Positions 1 to 11,150 are shown, counted from the first letter of the stretch. The stretch is DNA of 64,000 nt from Heracleum sosnowskyi (GCA_030848705.1 CM061239.1:89448363-89512362); one strand, 5' to 3'. Notes: a model not told the origin generated them from the letters alone. Numbers and translations are program-made.

Positions 1-60
1 GTAAAAAAAAGAAGTATTTCAGAATATCAAGGATAAGACATGGATTAAGATTAGATGTTG

Positions 61-1020
61 GAAAACATCTATTTTCTCTTCAGCATGTAGGGAAATTCTT
101 ATTAAAGTAGTAGTTCAGGCTATACCGTCATATATTATGAGTTGTTTTAAAATTCCGAAAAATATTATCAATAAAATTCATAGTTTAGCAGCTAGATTTG
201 GTGGGGTTCCACCAATGAGAAAAAGAAATTACATTGGTGTAAATGGAATAAACTATGTTTACCCAATAAAAGACGGGGTATGGGATTTAGAGAGCTTGAA
301 ACTTTCTACCAGGCTCTACTGGCCAAACAGATTTGGAGATTCATTCGAAATCCCGATTCCCTTTGTGCAAAAATCCTAAAAGAATGTTATTTTCCTAATA
401 AGTCTATTCTTGAGGCTAAAATTGGTTCTAAAGCGTCTTTTGTATGGAGAAGTCTTGTATGGGGTAAAGAGATTATTAATATAGGTTATAGATAGAGAAT
501 TGGTGATGGCAACTCTGTTAAAATCTTAGAAGACCCATGGCTTCCAAGGCCCAAGACTTTTAAGGTGTTTGATAAACCGTTTATCCCTACTAACCTGTTT
601 GTGATAGATTTAAAATGCAGCGATGGTCAATGGGATGAAAGTTTTAATTAAGAACATTTTTAATTTAGAGGATGCACAAACAATTTTAAAAATGCCTTGG
701 GTATCTAGTGATTAAAGATAAAATTATTTGGCATTACTCAGAGAATGGTGAATATAGTGTAAAAAGTGGCTATAAAGCTGCAATGATCTGCAAAGATGAT
801 GCACAGTCCTCACATATGGAAGACACTAAATCATGGTGGAACTATGTGTGGAAATGAAAGTCTCCCCGAAAGTTAAACATTTAATCTAGAGGGTTAGTCA
901 TCCGTGGCTGCCGGTTAATTTTGAGTTAAGTCGTAGAAACATTCCAGTGATGAAATTTCGTCAGATGTGTGGTATTGGTGACATAGAAGATATTTCTCAT
1001 TCACTCCGGTGATATCCTTC
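61..1020 (+). pseudogene. LINE reverse transcriptase C-terminus and zinc-binding region, broken
   Basis: The sequence around 110-180 reads AIPSYIMSCFKIPK, typical of the region after the catalytic core of plant LINE reverse transcriptases. It continues in another frame at about 283-495 with FRELETFYQALLAKQIWRF, a hallmark of the same family. After an in-frame TAG near 493 the frame goes on (RIGDGNSVKILEDPWLP). At about 840-1010 there are traces of the zinc-binding domain that normally follows (WLPVNFELSRRNIPVMKF), again with stops. At least two frameshifts and several stops are present. The catalytic motifs lie upstream of the window, so this is a non-functional tail. Confidence 0.85.
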
Positions 1021-1030
1021 AATATCACAT

Positions 1031-2050
1031 ATGTGGAAACTTGCTGGTCTTAAAGATTATATTACGAATACTCATGATCATCACCCATTGAATTTTATGA
1101 ACAGATTACGTATGGAGATTTCTGAAGAGGATTTTAATTTCTTTGCTATTGTATCTTGGCAGATATGGTCAATCGGAAATAGATATATGCATGGTTACAG
1201 TGTCCCTCGTGATGATGATGATGATGTGTTGGAGTGGTGTTACTCATTTCTTAAAGATTATAAAAAAGAAAATTATTTTGAAAATAGATCAGTGCCGAGA
1301 AGTAATTGTAGATGGAGGCTGCCTAGTGTTGGAGAGTTTAAAATTAACGTGGATGCAACTGTTGGTAAAATGAATGGTGGGACTGGTTTGGGTGGTATCA
1401 TCAGGGACGACAAAGGTTGTTGTGTTGCTGCTACTTCAAGGTTCATAAAGGTTAGTTATGGAACGCTTGTTGCGGAGATTGAAGCTGTAAGAGAGGGCCT
1501 TTTACTGGCCACCTCTATTGATCTCAAGAATTTCTCTCTTGAGTCTGACTACAGTAATGCTATTGCTATAATTAACAAATTTTGCATGGACAAGAATTGC
1601 AGTGATGTAGATTGCTTGGTCGAGGACATCAGGAACTTGGCAGTGAAGTTAAAATGTACTCCCTCTGTCCCATCCATTTCTTTACAGTTTTTTTACACTG
1701 CTTGGCACGCATTTTAAGGCTCCTATAAAGTATAGTTCTACAACTTATTTTTAAAATTTTCTTTTTCTAAATAAAAATTTAAACATTATATTTTTATTCA
1801 GAAGAAAAAAAATTTTAAAATAATTTATCGAAATATATATTAAAGGAGCCTTAAAATGCGTGCCGAGTCCCCGTCCCCCAATGCAAAGAATTGGGTGGGA
1901 CGGAGGGAGTAATAGTTTTTCTTTTGTTGTTAGAGAGCCTATAGAGTGGCCCATAAGTTGGCCAGATATGCTTTAAGTTCTAAATCTATTAGTAGGTGGT
2001 ACAAGGAGATTCCTGTATTCATATCTGATGTTGTGAATGCTGAGATGTAA
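1031..2050 (+). pseudogene. LINE RNase H domain, split by a MITE
   Basis: An open frame from 1031 contains INVDATVGKMNGGTGLGGII, the first strand and first Asp of the RNase H fold, then AEIEAVREGLLLA (Glu of the active site) and SDYSNAIAIIN (second Asp). The frame runs into the MITE at 1659. The apparent C-terminus up to 1717 is therefore MITE sequence, not protein. The true continuation resumes at 1912 (SFSFVVRE, then after a one-base shift VAHKLARYALSSKSISRWY) and stops at 2048-2050. The start at 1031 is only the first ATG after upstream breaks, because in an intact LINE this domain is part of one long ORF2. Confidence 0.85.
1659..1909. mobile_element. Stowaway-type MITE (Tc1/mariner-derived)
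   Basis: A 251-bp element has terminal inverted repeats CTCCCTCTGTCCCA and its counterpart TGGGACGGAGGGAG, the classic Stowaway ends. It is flanked by the TA target duplication (1657-1658 and 1910-1911). A second inverted pair just inside (GGCACGCATTTTAAGGCTCC and its complement near 1845-1865) lets most of the element fold into a hairpin. It has no coding capacity. Deleting the element and one TA leaves the interrupted LINE codons in frame, so the borders are exact. Confidence 0.95.
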
Positions 2051-2106
2051 ATAACTCTGTCTATGTTTTTAGTTGAATGTATTTGTGCTTTCAAAAAAAA
2101 TAAAAA

Positions 2107-5100
2107 GAGGAGAGTAAATAGACTACCAAATGAAACATAAATGGGCCAGAAATGAATTAGGCCCAAGAAAAACAAAGCACGAGCCATTTTAATTGTAAAA
2201 AGAACAGAAAATTCAACAAATAATTAGTAGACAAGAATTAGAAAAGTGACCGAGCAATCATACACATCGGAGCACAAGTAGAGTAGAAAAAAATACGAAA
2301 GTCAGACGACATAAACTTAAAACCACAAACTGAAAATGCAACACACATGCGCTGTAAATGAAACTATAATAAATATGAAACAAAAACTCTTAGCACCAAA
2401 CAAGTTGAAATAAAAGTGAGTTTTCACCAGAAAAATTGAAGAGAGTGTCAGAGAGTTCAAATCTCACCGGAAAATTTTATTTCACCGGAAAAATTCAACA
2501 ACACCAAACAAGCTATTTAAAACTATATATAAAGATGAAATGTCCTAACTTGAACATTAACACAACCAAATCTGACATTAAATATTCAAACCCACTATAA
2601 TATCATACTAATTCCAACAAGAAAAAGTAAATCTAAAGCTCAAATCATCAAACCCGCTACACTAACCAATTAAACCAAACACCAAATAAGATCTACAAGA
2701 TCCATTCAACAACTAAATAATAAAACTAAATCTAAAATTTTAACTCATCAAACCCACTAATAAAATTGAAGTTTAAAAGAGGCGTAATGTTAAAAACGAA
2801 ATGTAGATCTAAAAATGCATAATATTAATCGCTTCTTTCATACAAGTAGTGTAAACTCTCTTGTAATATAAAAAGATCTCATTGCCAAAAAGTAAAGTGA
2901 AGAACAAGATGTAAAGAAAAGGAAAAAGCTTGCATTAATAAAAATAAAGTGTTTACTATTAAGAAAGCTATTACAAGATGAAAGCTAAAAGAAATGGAGG
3001 CTACTACTACAAATTAGGGTAAGCTAGGAAATGAGAAACTAGATGGGTTACATGAGAAAAGATAAGATATTTATAGGACAATTTTAGGGTTTACGTGAAG
3101 TGTTGAGTAAATCTTGGCCATTGATCTTCATCTTCCATCAACCAACTCCTTTTTTTGGCTTTTTCTTCAAATCTTCACTTCTTTTTACATTTTTGCCCTT
3201 CCTTGCTTACATCATTTTTCTTCTTTTTCTCATTTATTCAAATATCTACAATAATATGAAAATGTAACCAATTAATTTGTTAAAAATACGAAATCAAGCA
3301 ATAAAATAGGTACAAAATTATGCAAAAATATGCACTAATCAGCGACGCTTCATGATATGATCCTATAATAATGCTATGAATAAACAAGATAAGGAAAGGT
3401 GGGTTCCTTCAATATAAGCGAGGCTCACTGATGAGGCCTCCCCTTTTATGTGGGCTAGCCCATTTAGGCGAGGCAAATATATTTCTGCTAGGGCCTTTGG
3501 TTGTTGTGTCCAAACACGACGACACTTAATCCTTCATTGGGCTAGGCCCAATAATTAATACAGACGAGACTCAATAATTGAGGAAGATAGTTTTTGCCTA
3601 TAACATAGGTCAATTCTAGGTAATCTATAAACTAATCACATGATCCCAAATATTCATGAGCCATTGGTGCAATGGTTAGTAATACTCCACCTTATATACC
3701 AAACAAATTATCACACATGCATCCCTGTGATCGCACCTCTCTGGTCTTCGGTTATTGCGGTTAATTCTGATACGTAACAAATAAAACGAGCACGCATACA
3801 CACAAGTAAAGTGATGGATTCAGAGATTTCAACATTCCATTAGTTTATATTATTGTTTTATTCGCATTTTTAGTTGTTATTTGCCTTTTAGAAATTATAA
3901 AAACTCTACTCAAAATTGTTTTTTCTACTACTAACTGTTGAAAATCTCGACATTATATTGCATAGATATTCATAGTTGCAGATATCATCTCTTTGTGTAA
4001 GAACGGTATTTTACTTCTAAGATAGACTATGATCGATATTTAGTCTTGCGTGCATTATAAATGATAGTTGGTAGTATGAACTGATCAATTCATAGCTCAT
4101 GTTTGATGAACTAGTTGACCAAGTCGAGCTCCGCGCCAGTCTTATAATATTTTTCTGAAATCCTTACGAATATAGGAATAAGTTTTAGAATTTAATTTCA
4201 AAAAAATAACGAACAAAAAAATTACAATACTCTATGAATAATATAAATAGTCTGAAGTCATAATTTCTGAATTGATCATTAACTAAATATTAGAACTTTT
4301 TTCACATATGATGATGTACAATATTTAAATATTTATTTTCTATTGACATTGTTACTGTCACTCCTAAGATAATACAAAAAGGTTCAAAACCGTGTCAATT
4401 CGACCAAATCAAACCTAGTTGAAAGCAACTGTTCTACAAAATATGTTTAAGATTGAATAAGAAACAATATTTCTAGCCTAACTTAAAAGTTTCCTTTGAA
4501 TTATACGACTTGTTCATCTACTAAAATTCTGAATAAATTTTATAAAATAATTATTTGACATTTTGTTTTAGTTTAACCTGATCTCAAATATTATTACATT
4601 TATCACTGTTTTATATTTTTCTTAAAATTTAAATGCCAACTAATATTTTAAAGTAGATATAAATAAAATTTATATTTTTTCTAACATATAACTCATTTCC
4701 TTAACATGTCCTCTCGCTAACACGTTTCTCCTAGTGACATGTCCTCTCGATGAACATATTTTTCCAAGTTGAGTCTATGTCTCGTTGTTTCCAAATCTAA
4801 CATTGATAACCTCTCATCAATCTATTTGACTATATTATAAAATTTAGTTTTAAATGTTATCAAAGATGAATTAATCAGTTTCATCTTATTATTATTTGTT
4901 TCATAATAAAAGTATCTTAACTACTATCTAAATTTGTGTGTACTAGTTACTTCTTTTTAAAATTTTAAAAATAATATTTCTTTTATTTTTATTGTTTAAA
5001 ATAAAGGTACTGAGTAAAAAAAAATGTGAATAGAAGTTAAAATTTTTACATTTTACCATATATTGTAGAAACTTGTATAGTACACAATTATTTTATTCTC

Positions 5101-5254
5101 TATAAGTTAAACGATAAAATATTTTTTTAAGATTTAATATTCAAAATATAAATCATTAAAAAAAATAGATAATTAAACTTGTGAGTAAGAGAATCTCCAA
5201 CCATACCCTCCCCTTAGCTAAAAAGAGGATGTGTCATTCAGGCCCGACCCAGGG
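2107..5254. other. AT-rich gene-free stretch between LINE and hAT element
   Basis: I see no reading frame, RNA gene or structured repeat that I can name here apart from the possible LTR end listed separately. The sequence is AT-rich with many stops in all frames. Local oddities are copies of a CACCRGAAAA motif at about 2425-2495 and a slightly GC-richer patch at 3400-3560. The last bases before the hAT insertion (5240-5254) are GC-rich and appear to belong to another repeat that continues at 7818. Confidence 0.5.
2850..3341 (-). repeat. Possible LTR fragment of a Ty3/Gypsy Tat/Athila-like element
   Basis: Read on the minus strand from 3341, the sequence begins TGATTAGTGCATATTTTTGC. This resembles the start of many plant Tat/Athila LTRs. 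The following 400-500 bp contain AT-rich, pyrimidine-rich stretches common in such LTRs. I found neither a partner LTR, nor a convincing opposite end, nor a target duplication, so the left limit is approximate. It may be a solo or truncated LTR, or chance similarity. Confidence 0.25.
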
Positions 5255-5274
5255 TAGGGCTGTCAAAAAAATCC

Positions 5275-5430
5275 GTAAAATTCGATATCCGTTCGAAATA
5301 TCTGCATCCGTATCCGGAACAAAGCGGATATTATCCGTATCCGGAACAAAGCGGATATTATCCGTATCTGAATCCGACACATGCGGATACGAATATGAAT
5401 ATAGGCATATTCGTATCCGAAAATATCTGT
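5275..5430. repeat. hAT left subterminal motif cluster
   Basis: Many direct and inverted copies of ATCCG, GGATA and TATCCGGAA occur within 150 bp of the left end. They include an exact short tandem duplication of the CCGTATCCGGAACAAAGCGG block around 5309-5360. Such subterminal arrays are transposase-binding sites in characterised hAT elements. That role is inferred here. Confidence 0.7.
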
Positions 5431-5442
5431 ATCCGAAATAAA

Positions 5443-5447
5443 ATATA

Positions 5448-5483
<36 letters not shown>

Positions 5484-5493
5484 ATATATATAA
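5443..5493. repeat. TA-rich microsatellite
   Basis: A run of alternating T and A with occasional TT interruptions lies inside the hAT element. Confidence 0.9.
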
Positions 5494-5931
5494 TTTTCCT
5501 ACAATTTAATTAATCATGTTAAGTTTAATATTGTATTTATATCTATTTAGATTTTATTATATACTTTATAAATTAGAATCATACATAAAGAAATTAGGGA
5601 AGTAAAGTAAATTAGTAAAGTAAAACACTAAAATTACTCGACCAGTCGTGAGTCGACCTAATTCATATTCCACCACAAAGACAAATGGGTATTCTCAATT
5701 CTGCACATCGACTCTCAAGACTCAAAGAGCGGCGCTGCTTCTTCAATTTCAATCCATAATTGGCAAACCCTAATTCTTACATTCGATATTTCGATCAATT
5801 CGTATAAGGTATGTGATTTAATCTTTTCCTAATTGGATAAATATTCTTGTCTCTTAATATAAAACCCTAATTGTATCCGTTTGATTGTGTTGCTGTTGCA
5901 GATCTAATTGTGAGTTGCTTTCAAAGTTTCA

Positions 5932-7076
5932 ATGGAACAAGGTAATTTTCATCCTATATAGAATACATACTATATGAAGTTATGGTCTGGCATACTGTTC
6001 TACTATATGAAGTAATTAGGCTACATACTTTATGCAGTTGAAGAAACGGAAGTTATTAAAGATAGCTATTTGAAAACTGGATAGTTATTTGGCTTTTGAA
6101 AATGGGTGATATGTTCCTATTGTTAGAAAGTTGGTAAAAAAAATGAGACTAATCAAAGCTTGGTGCCTTAAATTTTTTAGAAACCATTTAGTTTAAGCAC
6201 CATTTGCTACTGGTACTTTATGCATTTTCTCATGTGGTTCTGGTCTTTATGCATTTGCTACTGGTATGTAATAGTGTTGTACATACGCCACGTAAACTGT
6301 ATGAATTTACAAAGTAGTCATAATTATTGTGAACTAAAATCACCTGGAACTATTAGTTGTGATGTTTAGATTAAGAATAACGTGCTTGAACTTTATAGCT
6401 AAAACATACTCAGAATGTAGATAGATTCCCTGTTTGTGCTGCTGTTTACAATCTGAGATAGCTAGATAAAAAGCCTGGAACTTGTCCGTTGAAGTTCTCA
6501 ATTTAACAGTTGATTCCCCCTGAGATTGTGTTTTGAAATATATTGAGATTATATCCGGATGTCATGAGTTTATTCTTTAAATTTGTAGGAAATGCTTCGG
6601 GTTCGGCATCATCAAACTCAGTTGGCATGGTGTCAACTAAATGTGCTGCCAACATGTCTAAGAGTGATCAAGATTGCACTGTACTTTCACAAGCACAAGA
6701 AAATGATTTTGCTGGTCAACAGAAGGAGCAAGAGCAACCAAAAAAAAAACAGAAGGTATTGACATCAATTGTTTGGGAACACTTTGATCGTATCAAAACT
6801 GAAACTAAAGAAGGTACGCAGATTATTGATGCTATTTGTAAGTATTGTCATCAACGTTTTGATGGGGCTAGTGGTAAAGGAACAACTCATTTAAGGAATC
6901 ATACAGAAAAGTGTCGATTGAGATTAGTAAAAGTTCCTGTATCTCAAAGGCTTTTAGGAAAACAAGTTAGTAGTGGTGATTCTCAACCCAAATTATTTAT
7001 TTATTGCCCCTGCCCCTGCTTTGTTTTTGACACATGGGTTTTTGATTTCAGATGTGTGTTGGTGTTCAGTTCTTAG
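5932..7076 (+). pseudogene. hAT transposase fragment: BED zinc-finger N-terminus only
   Basis: The likely gene starts with a four-codon exon (ATG at 5932-5934, donor after 5941). An intron with GT...TTTGTAG follows (5942-6588), and an exon from 6589 continues in frame. An earlier intron probably lies in the leader (donor near 5810, acceptor near 5901). The second exon encodes a Ser/Thr- and Lys-rich start, then a BED finger at about 6765-6925: the aromatic WEHFDRI, the CKYC pair, and GTTHLRNHTEKC supplying His and Cys. BED fingers bind the ends of hAT elements. After about 6995 the protein turns into unrelated sequence and stops at 7074-7076, so the catalytic region has been deleted. An ATG at 6543 is intronic and not the real start. 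Confidence 0.75.
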
Positions 7077-7644
7077 ATTTCTTCATCCGAGCCTTCAGTT
7101 CTTAGATTTCAGTGAGTCTTGTGTTTCACTGTTTGGGTTTTCTTTAATTTCCTTTGGATTAATTAATTTTGTTTCTGTTTAGATTTGAAATAATGTAGAT
7201 TTTGGTTAAACAGGGGACCTTACTGGTTTGTTCTTTAGTTATTTTTCAGTTTGTTCCATTCATATTATTGGGTATCAGGGATGATATGTCATCTTAACTT
7301 TAGTACACAGAAAAATGGCTTTGCCCCTGATAATTTTTGCATTTTTCAGGTTCTGCTATTGCTGGGCAAATTTGATAGGATTGTGCTGCTTTGTTGGCCT
7401 AAAATGATATTGTTTACACTGCATCAGAGCTGCCACTGCCAGTGCTATCTTTTCTTTGTAAATTTGTTACAAATAGATAGAATTTCTATCTATTTTGTTT
7501 GAAAAAATTTGGCTGAATGCCCATGTTCGTGTTAATATCTCTTGCTAAAGCTAAACTATGACTTTAAGTTTCAAAACATATGCCACTGAATAGTTTAAAT
7601 TCTAATTTTTAAATCGTCTGCAATATTTTTTTGTTGATGTTTGA

Positions 7645-7810
7645 AAATCGGATCCGGATAGTATCCATATCCGGATAATATCCGACGAATACGGATTCGA
7701 ATTGTTTTTCGCCCAAATTTCCGAATACGGATACGAATTCGAATATGGTTTTTAGTTGTCGGATACGAATTTGGATATAGCCAAATCCGTATCCTAATTA
7801 TCCGATTGAC
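7645..7810. repeat. hAT right subterminal motif cluster
   Basis: Repeated ATCCG, GGATACGAAT and CCGGATA motifs in both orientations mirror the left subterminal region. They are probable transposase-binding sites of the same element. Confidence 0.7.
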
Positions 7811-9141
7811 ACCCCTAACCCAGGGGATGACAACCAGGTCAACCGCCCTGGGCCCAAATTTTCTGGGGGCCCAAAATTTAAAAATCTCATGTTCCTAGTA
7901 TGCAGCGCTGTTTGGTTTTGTTTTTGTTTTCAAAGTTAGTGCTGCATTTGTGCTACTTGTGAGGCCCTATCTGATCCCTACAATCACTCTTGGGCTCAAT
8001 TTTCTAATCACCAAATGGAGCTGAACTACTTTCATTACGTCGTCTATGTATTAGGCTCCGACAAGGCTATTGCCATTTTCTTTCTCAATTATATATGTTG
8101 GTAACAATTGAATTTGTAATTAATATGTCACGTGTTGAACTATTTCATCTTGCATAAATATTTTATATATTATATACAATAAATTTTACCTATTTTTAGA
8201 TTTTAATTTTTACTATTTTTAGATTTTAACTATTTTGATTTTGCAGTATATATACAATTACGAGAGATTTAGGGTTGGTGATCTTATTTTATTTTAAACC
8301 TTTTTTTGTGGTAACTTAATGTTTATGATTCTTTCATTAAGATCAAATACATGTAGAAGATAATATATCATATTTTTTATTAAATATTCACTTGCCATAT
8401 ATTTTGATTGTTTATAAATAAGGAAGGTGAGTAATTAGATATAAAAAATAACACACACAAACCAATAACCATCTCATGAAAGTTTCCTAATGTCTACCTT
8501 AGGATTCTTTTTCTCATTAAACTTACAAAAGAAAAGAATAATGAAAATATACTTTGTAATAGTTAAAACAAATGGAAGCCACCATCTTGTTTGAACACAA
8601 ATTATTATTACTTGCACAAAAAATTCGAGAAAATGTTGAAATATCTTATATTTAGTTTTCTTTATTAGGAAATGTTTAAAATATGATAAAAACTTATTTT
8701 GCTCTTTAGAATTTGACTTGAATAGAAAGTCTACCGAAATAAAGAATTGTTATTTTAACGTCGTTGTCTTCTTCTTTATTTATGTATATTGATTGGTTGA
8801 TTTTGATTTGGTTTGGAAATCAAACAATATTTTATTTTAGTAAATTAATATTTTAATTTTATCTAATCCTACTATTAACTACAAAAAAAATTATAAGACT
8901 TTGAGTTTAATAATATACTAAGATAAATAAAGATGTGTGTAGTGCGAGTTATAGTTTTGAAATTATAATTCATATTTTGTTTTAAGAAATTAAAGATCGA
9001 GTTAGCGCTTAGCTGAGAGATAATCTAACCTAAACTATAATGAAGTTAAGGATCGAATTAATCCCTCCTTTTTTTATTATTCCTTTCAATCATAACCAGT
9101 AGATCTTTCAAATCAAATCGATAAGAACAATTAAATTTAAC

Positions 9142-9279
9142 ACTAAAAGTTATTTTATACGAAAGTCTAAGGTTCAATTTCCACCAACAGCATATTAAAA
9201 TTAAACATTTACTAGAAGTTATTCTATAAAAGTATTTAAGATTCAATTCACGCCAACAACATATTCACATTAAACATTT
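9142..9279. repeat. Two tandem 69-bp units
   Basis: Units 9142-9210 and 9211-9279 share the pattern ACTARAAGTTATT...CCAACARCATATT...TTAAACATTT and are adjacent. They have diverged by a moderate number of substitutions. There is no coding potential. Confidence 0.85.
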
Positions 9280-9355
9280 GTAACATTATTTTTTAAGATA
9301 TGAATATGGGTGAAATCTCATATTATAAAATATAAAAACTAAAAAGGAAAATATA

Positions 9356-9424
9356 CATTAAAATTTAAATAATAGTAAAACATTTAAAAGCATTAAAATT
9401 TAAATAATAACAAAACATTTAAAG
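9356..9424. repeat. Two tandem units of about 35 bp
   Basis: CATTAAAATTTAAATAATA followed by an AAAACATTTAAA tail is repeated twice with small differences. Confidence 0.85.
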
Positions 9425-9758
9425 CAACCAGTTCTTTGGACGGGATATAAGAGTTAGTATTCTTAAAAGTTAAAATCATTTTATATTCCAATTGATTATA
9501 ATTTTTTTATAAATAATCATATTTCATGTTTGTTTTGGACTATAAAGTTTAGGATTAGACTCACGAGCATCTTTATCTGATCAACGGCCGGGGCACAAGG
9601 TCCTAGTACTTTCCAGCTGTGAAGAACCCCGGAGGTGACTACAATAAGCAGAAATCTCACTTACCAGCCTAAACGACTAGCAAAACCCAACGAATGGATG
9701 AGCTCAAAGGGGAAAGGAGATATGGGGTAAAGAACCATTGTTAGGCACAGAGGTATGC

Positions 9759-10605
9759 TGTTAGTCCCTGAGAGTATTGCAGAAGGGGGGTTGAATGCAA
9801 TATTGATAATTTAGAATCTTTTTCCCAACAACAAAGAAAGAGATTAGAAATTATCAGTAAGAATAAATGCAAACAATCGTTATCTAACAGGATAAAGACT
9901 TCACAAAATAATTGATTTATTTATCTTGCGAAGGGTTTTGCTACAACCAGGAAAAACAATGTTTTCAGCTTCTATCTCGCGAGAGATTACAACTGAGTTG
10001 TGGGAGTAGCTTTCTAAGCCTCTTTGATTGTGTTCTTTAGATTACATGTGAGGTGTGAAGCTATTTATATATTCAAGTGACAGCTCCATACAATTTGCTC
10101 GCATGTGATCTTTCCTAAAATGTATACTAGATAGTCTAAACATAAACTATAAAGCAATCTAGATACAATCCTTTTGTAGTATACTCAATCTCAGTTGATG
10201 TAGAAATTGCATACCCTTGAAGTGGTAAGCTTTGTCTTGTTCTCTCTCAAGCTCTTGTCGTAGTCTTTCAGGATTGTGACAGAACCATGTGAGTTCTGTA
10301 CCACCTGCTACTGAAATAATCTGCCACGCTTTTGACTTTGTAGGTGAATCAAAAGTTCCTCCCGTGAAACAAAGTACCGTGCTCACCAAGTTCTGCTGTC
10401 ATGGGATGTTCTAAAGCTGACAGTAAGATTTTCCTATGACTGGGGAGTCATACAGAACTTTACAGTCGTGACCTTGCAGAACATGCTATCATTGTGGTAC
10501 AAAGTTGCTGTCTCCGGGCTTCTGCCAAAGTTGCTGTCAAGACTGAAAGTTGCTGTCATGAGGAGTGCTATCTTGACTGCATGTTTTGATGTTCCTTGAA
10601 AATTT
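9759..10605 (-). repeat. Element A 3' LTR, truncated
   Basis: It starts TGTTAGTCCCTGAGAG and matches the right LTR for its first 350 bp. The conserved block AAGGGGGGTTGAAT near 9785 marks the U5 end when read on the minus strand. A TATA-like TATATAAATAG on the minus strand covers 10061-10073. The U3 part contains a repeated GTTGCTGTC motif. The LTR stops abruptly where a different LTR begins at 10606. The flanking 5-mer is TATGC (9754-9758), whose partner is not in the window. Confidence 0.8.
10388..10557. repeat. AAAGTTGCTGTC motif array in LTR A
   Basis: Exact copies of AAAGTTGCTGTC occur at 10501, 10527 and 10546, with a variant AAGTTCTGCTGTC at 10388. Inverted CAGAACT and GCTGACAG pieces are interspersed. 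The array lies upstream of the probable TATA box in the element's own orientation, where enhancers would be expected. Confidence 0.75.
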
Positions 10606-11137
10606 TGTTGCCCAGTAATAAACAATTGTAGAAGGGGGGTTGAATACAACTGTATAAGATTCTCGACTTAATAAAATTATAGAACACAAATATGAACGAA
10701 TAACAACTTTATTAATTCTGATATAAAACTGTTACAAACTCTCTCAAGAAATTCTGATGTTCTTGAGAGCTGCTAGGTTATAATAATACTCGTGTAGATG
10801 ATTACAATATGTAAAACCTAAAATGTGTTTACATAGTACATACAGCTGCTCTATCAATTACAAGATATGTTTAAATCAATTACAAACTATCTTCAATACA
10901 TATCCTAACGGACAGCTGCATTCCTATAAACTAGGAACCGACAAATCAATCTTCCTTATTTTCTGGACTCAATAGTTATCTTCAAGTAATACTGATCAGC
11001 TTCACAGTCCTGATGATAATCCTGATCTCAGTCCTGATAGCAATCCTGATACTGACGCTCTGCAATACTGATGACGTCAGCATCTCAATCCTGATAAGTA
11101 GTCCAGATACTGATGATCATTGAATCCTAAACTAACA
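10606..11137 (-). repeat. Element B 3' LTR (532 bp)
   Basis: It begins TGTTGCCCAG and ends CTAACA next to a polypurine tract. It carries the GAAGGGGGGTTGAATACAA block and the ACAAACTCTCTCAAGAAA block that are also found in the LTR of Sirevirus D, so B and D are related. The sequence differs from LTR A, so this is a second element inserted into the left LTR of A. No matching second LTR remains. Confidence 0.8.
10991..11114. repeat. CCTGAT/ACTGAT array with 12-bp spacing in LTR B
   Basis: CCTGAT occurs at 11009, 11021, 11033 and 11045 (exactly 12 bp apart) and at 11090. ACTGAT occurs at 10991, 11068 and 11109. The array sits close to the U3 start of the LTR. The complementary core ATCAGGA is frequent in the post-pol ORF of the same element. 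Confidence 0.85.
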
Positions 11138-11150
11138 ATCTCCCCCAATC
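11138..11150 (-). promoter_or_regulatory. Polypurine tract of element B
   Basis: ATCTCCCCCAATC reads GATTGGGGGAGAT on the minus strand and directly abuts the LTR end (TGTTAG on the minus strand). This is the expected primer site for plus-strand DNA synthesis. Confidence 0.8.

Larger units (their letters stand above)
1..2105 (+). mobile_element. Degenerate LINE (non-LTR retrotransposon), 3' portion
   Basis: Three pieces of a plant LINE ORF2 lie in order on the plus strand: the C-terminal part of a reverse transcriptase, a decayed zinc-binding region, and an RNase H domain of the plant LINE type. The element ends in a short A-rich tract at 2093-2106 about 45 bp after the last stop codon, as expected for a LINE 3' end. 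The 5' part lies outside the window. Several frameshifts and stops show that it is dead. A Stowaway MITE sits inside the RNase H part. Confidence 0.85.
5255..7817 (+). mobile_element. Non-autonomous hAT transposon with 8-bp target duplication
   Basis: The left end reads TAGGGCTGTCAA and the right end is the inverted TTGACACCCCTA, short terminal inverted repeats of hAT type. Both ends are flanked by a perfect 8-bp duplication ACCCAGGG (5247-5254 and 7818-7825), the hAT signature. Both subterminal regions are packed with ATCCGNATCC-type motifs. The interior holds one transposase exon with a BED zinc finger but no dimerisation or RNase-H-like catalytic domain. This is therefore a deletion derivative that would depend on a transposase supplied in trans. 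Confidence 0.95.
7818..9758. other. Gene-free stretch: end of another repeat, AT-rich DNA and a GC-richer fragment
   Basis: Bases 7818-7880 (GGGCCC-rich) join onto 5240-5254 once the hAT element is removed. They look like the terminal part of another DNA transposon, whose far end I cannot find. From 7900 to 9560 the sequence is AT-rich without supported genes. Bases 9570-9758 are distinctly GC-richer and contain a minus-strand open stretch (HSLGFASRLGW) ending at GGCTGGTAAGT, which looks like an exon-intron border. This may be a captured or relic host gene piece, but I do not recognise it. Confidence 0.4.

Noticed and set aside
3655..3700. Possible tRNA or SINE A-box (GGTGCAATGGTTAGT)
   Set aside because: No B-box, no cloverleaf and no acceptor stem could be found downstream.
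6973..7502. Plus-strand ORFs in the hAT element after the BED exon
   Set aside because: Low-complexity, Phe/Leu-rich translations without transposase motifs; most likely non-coding remnant sequence.
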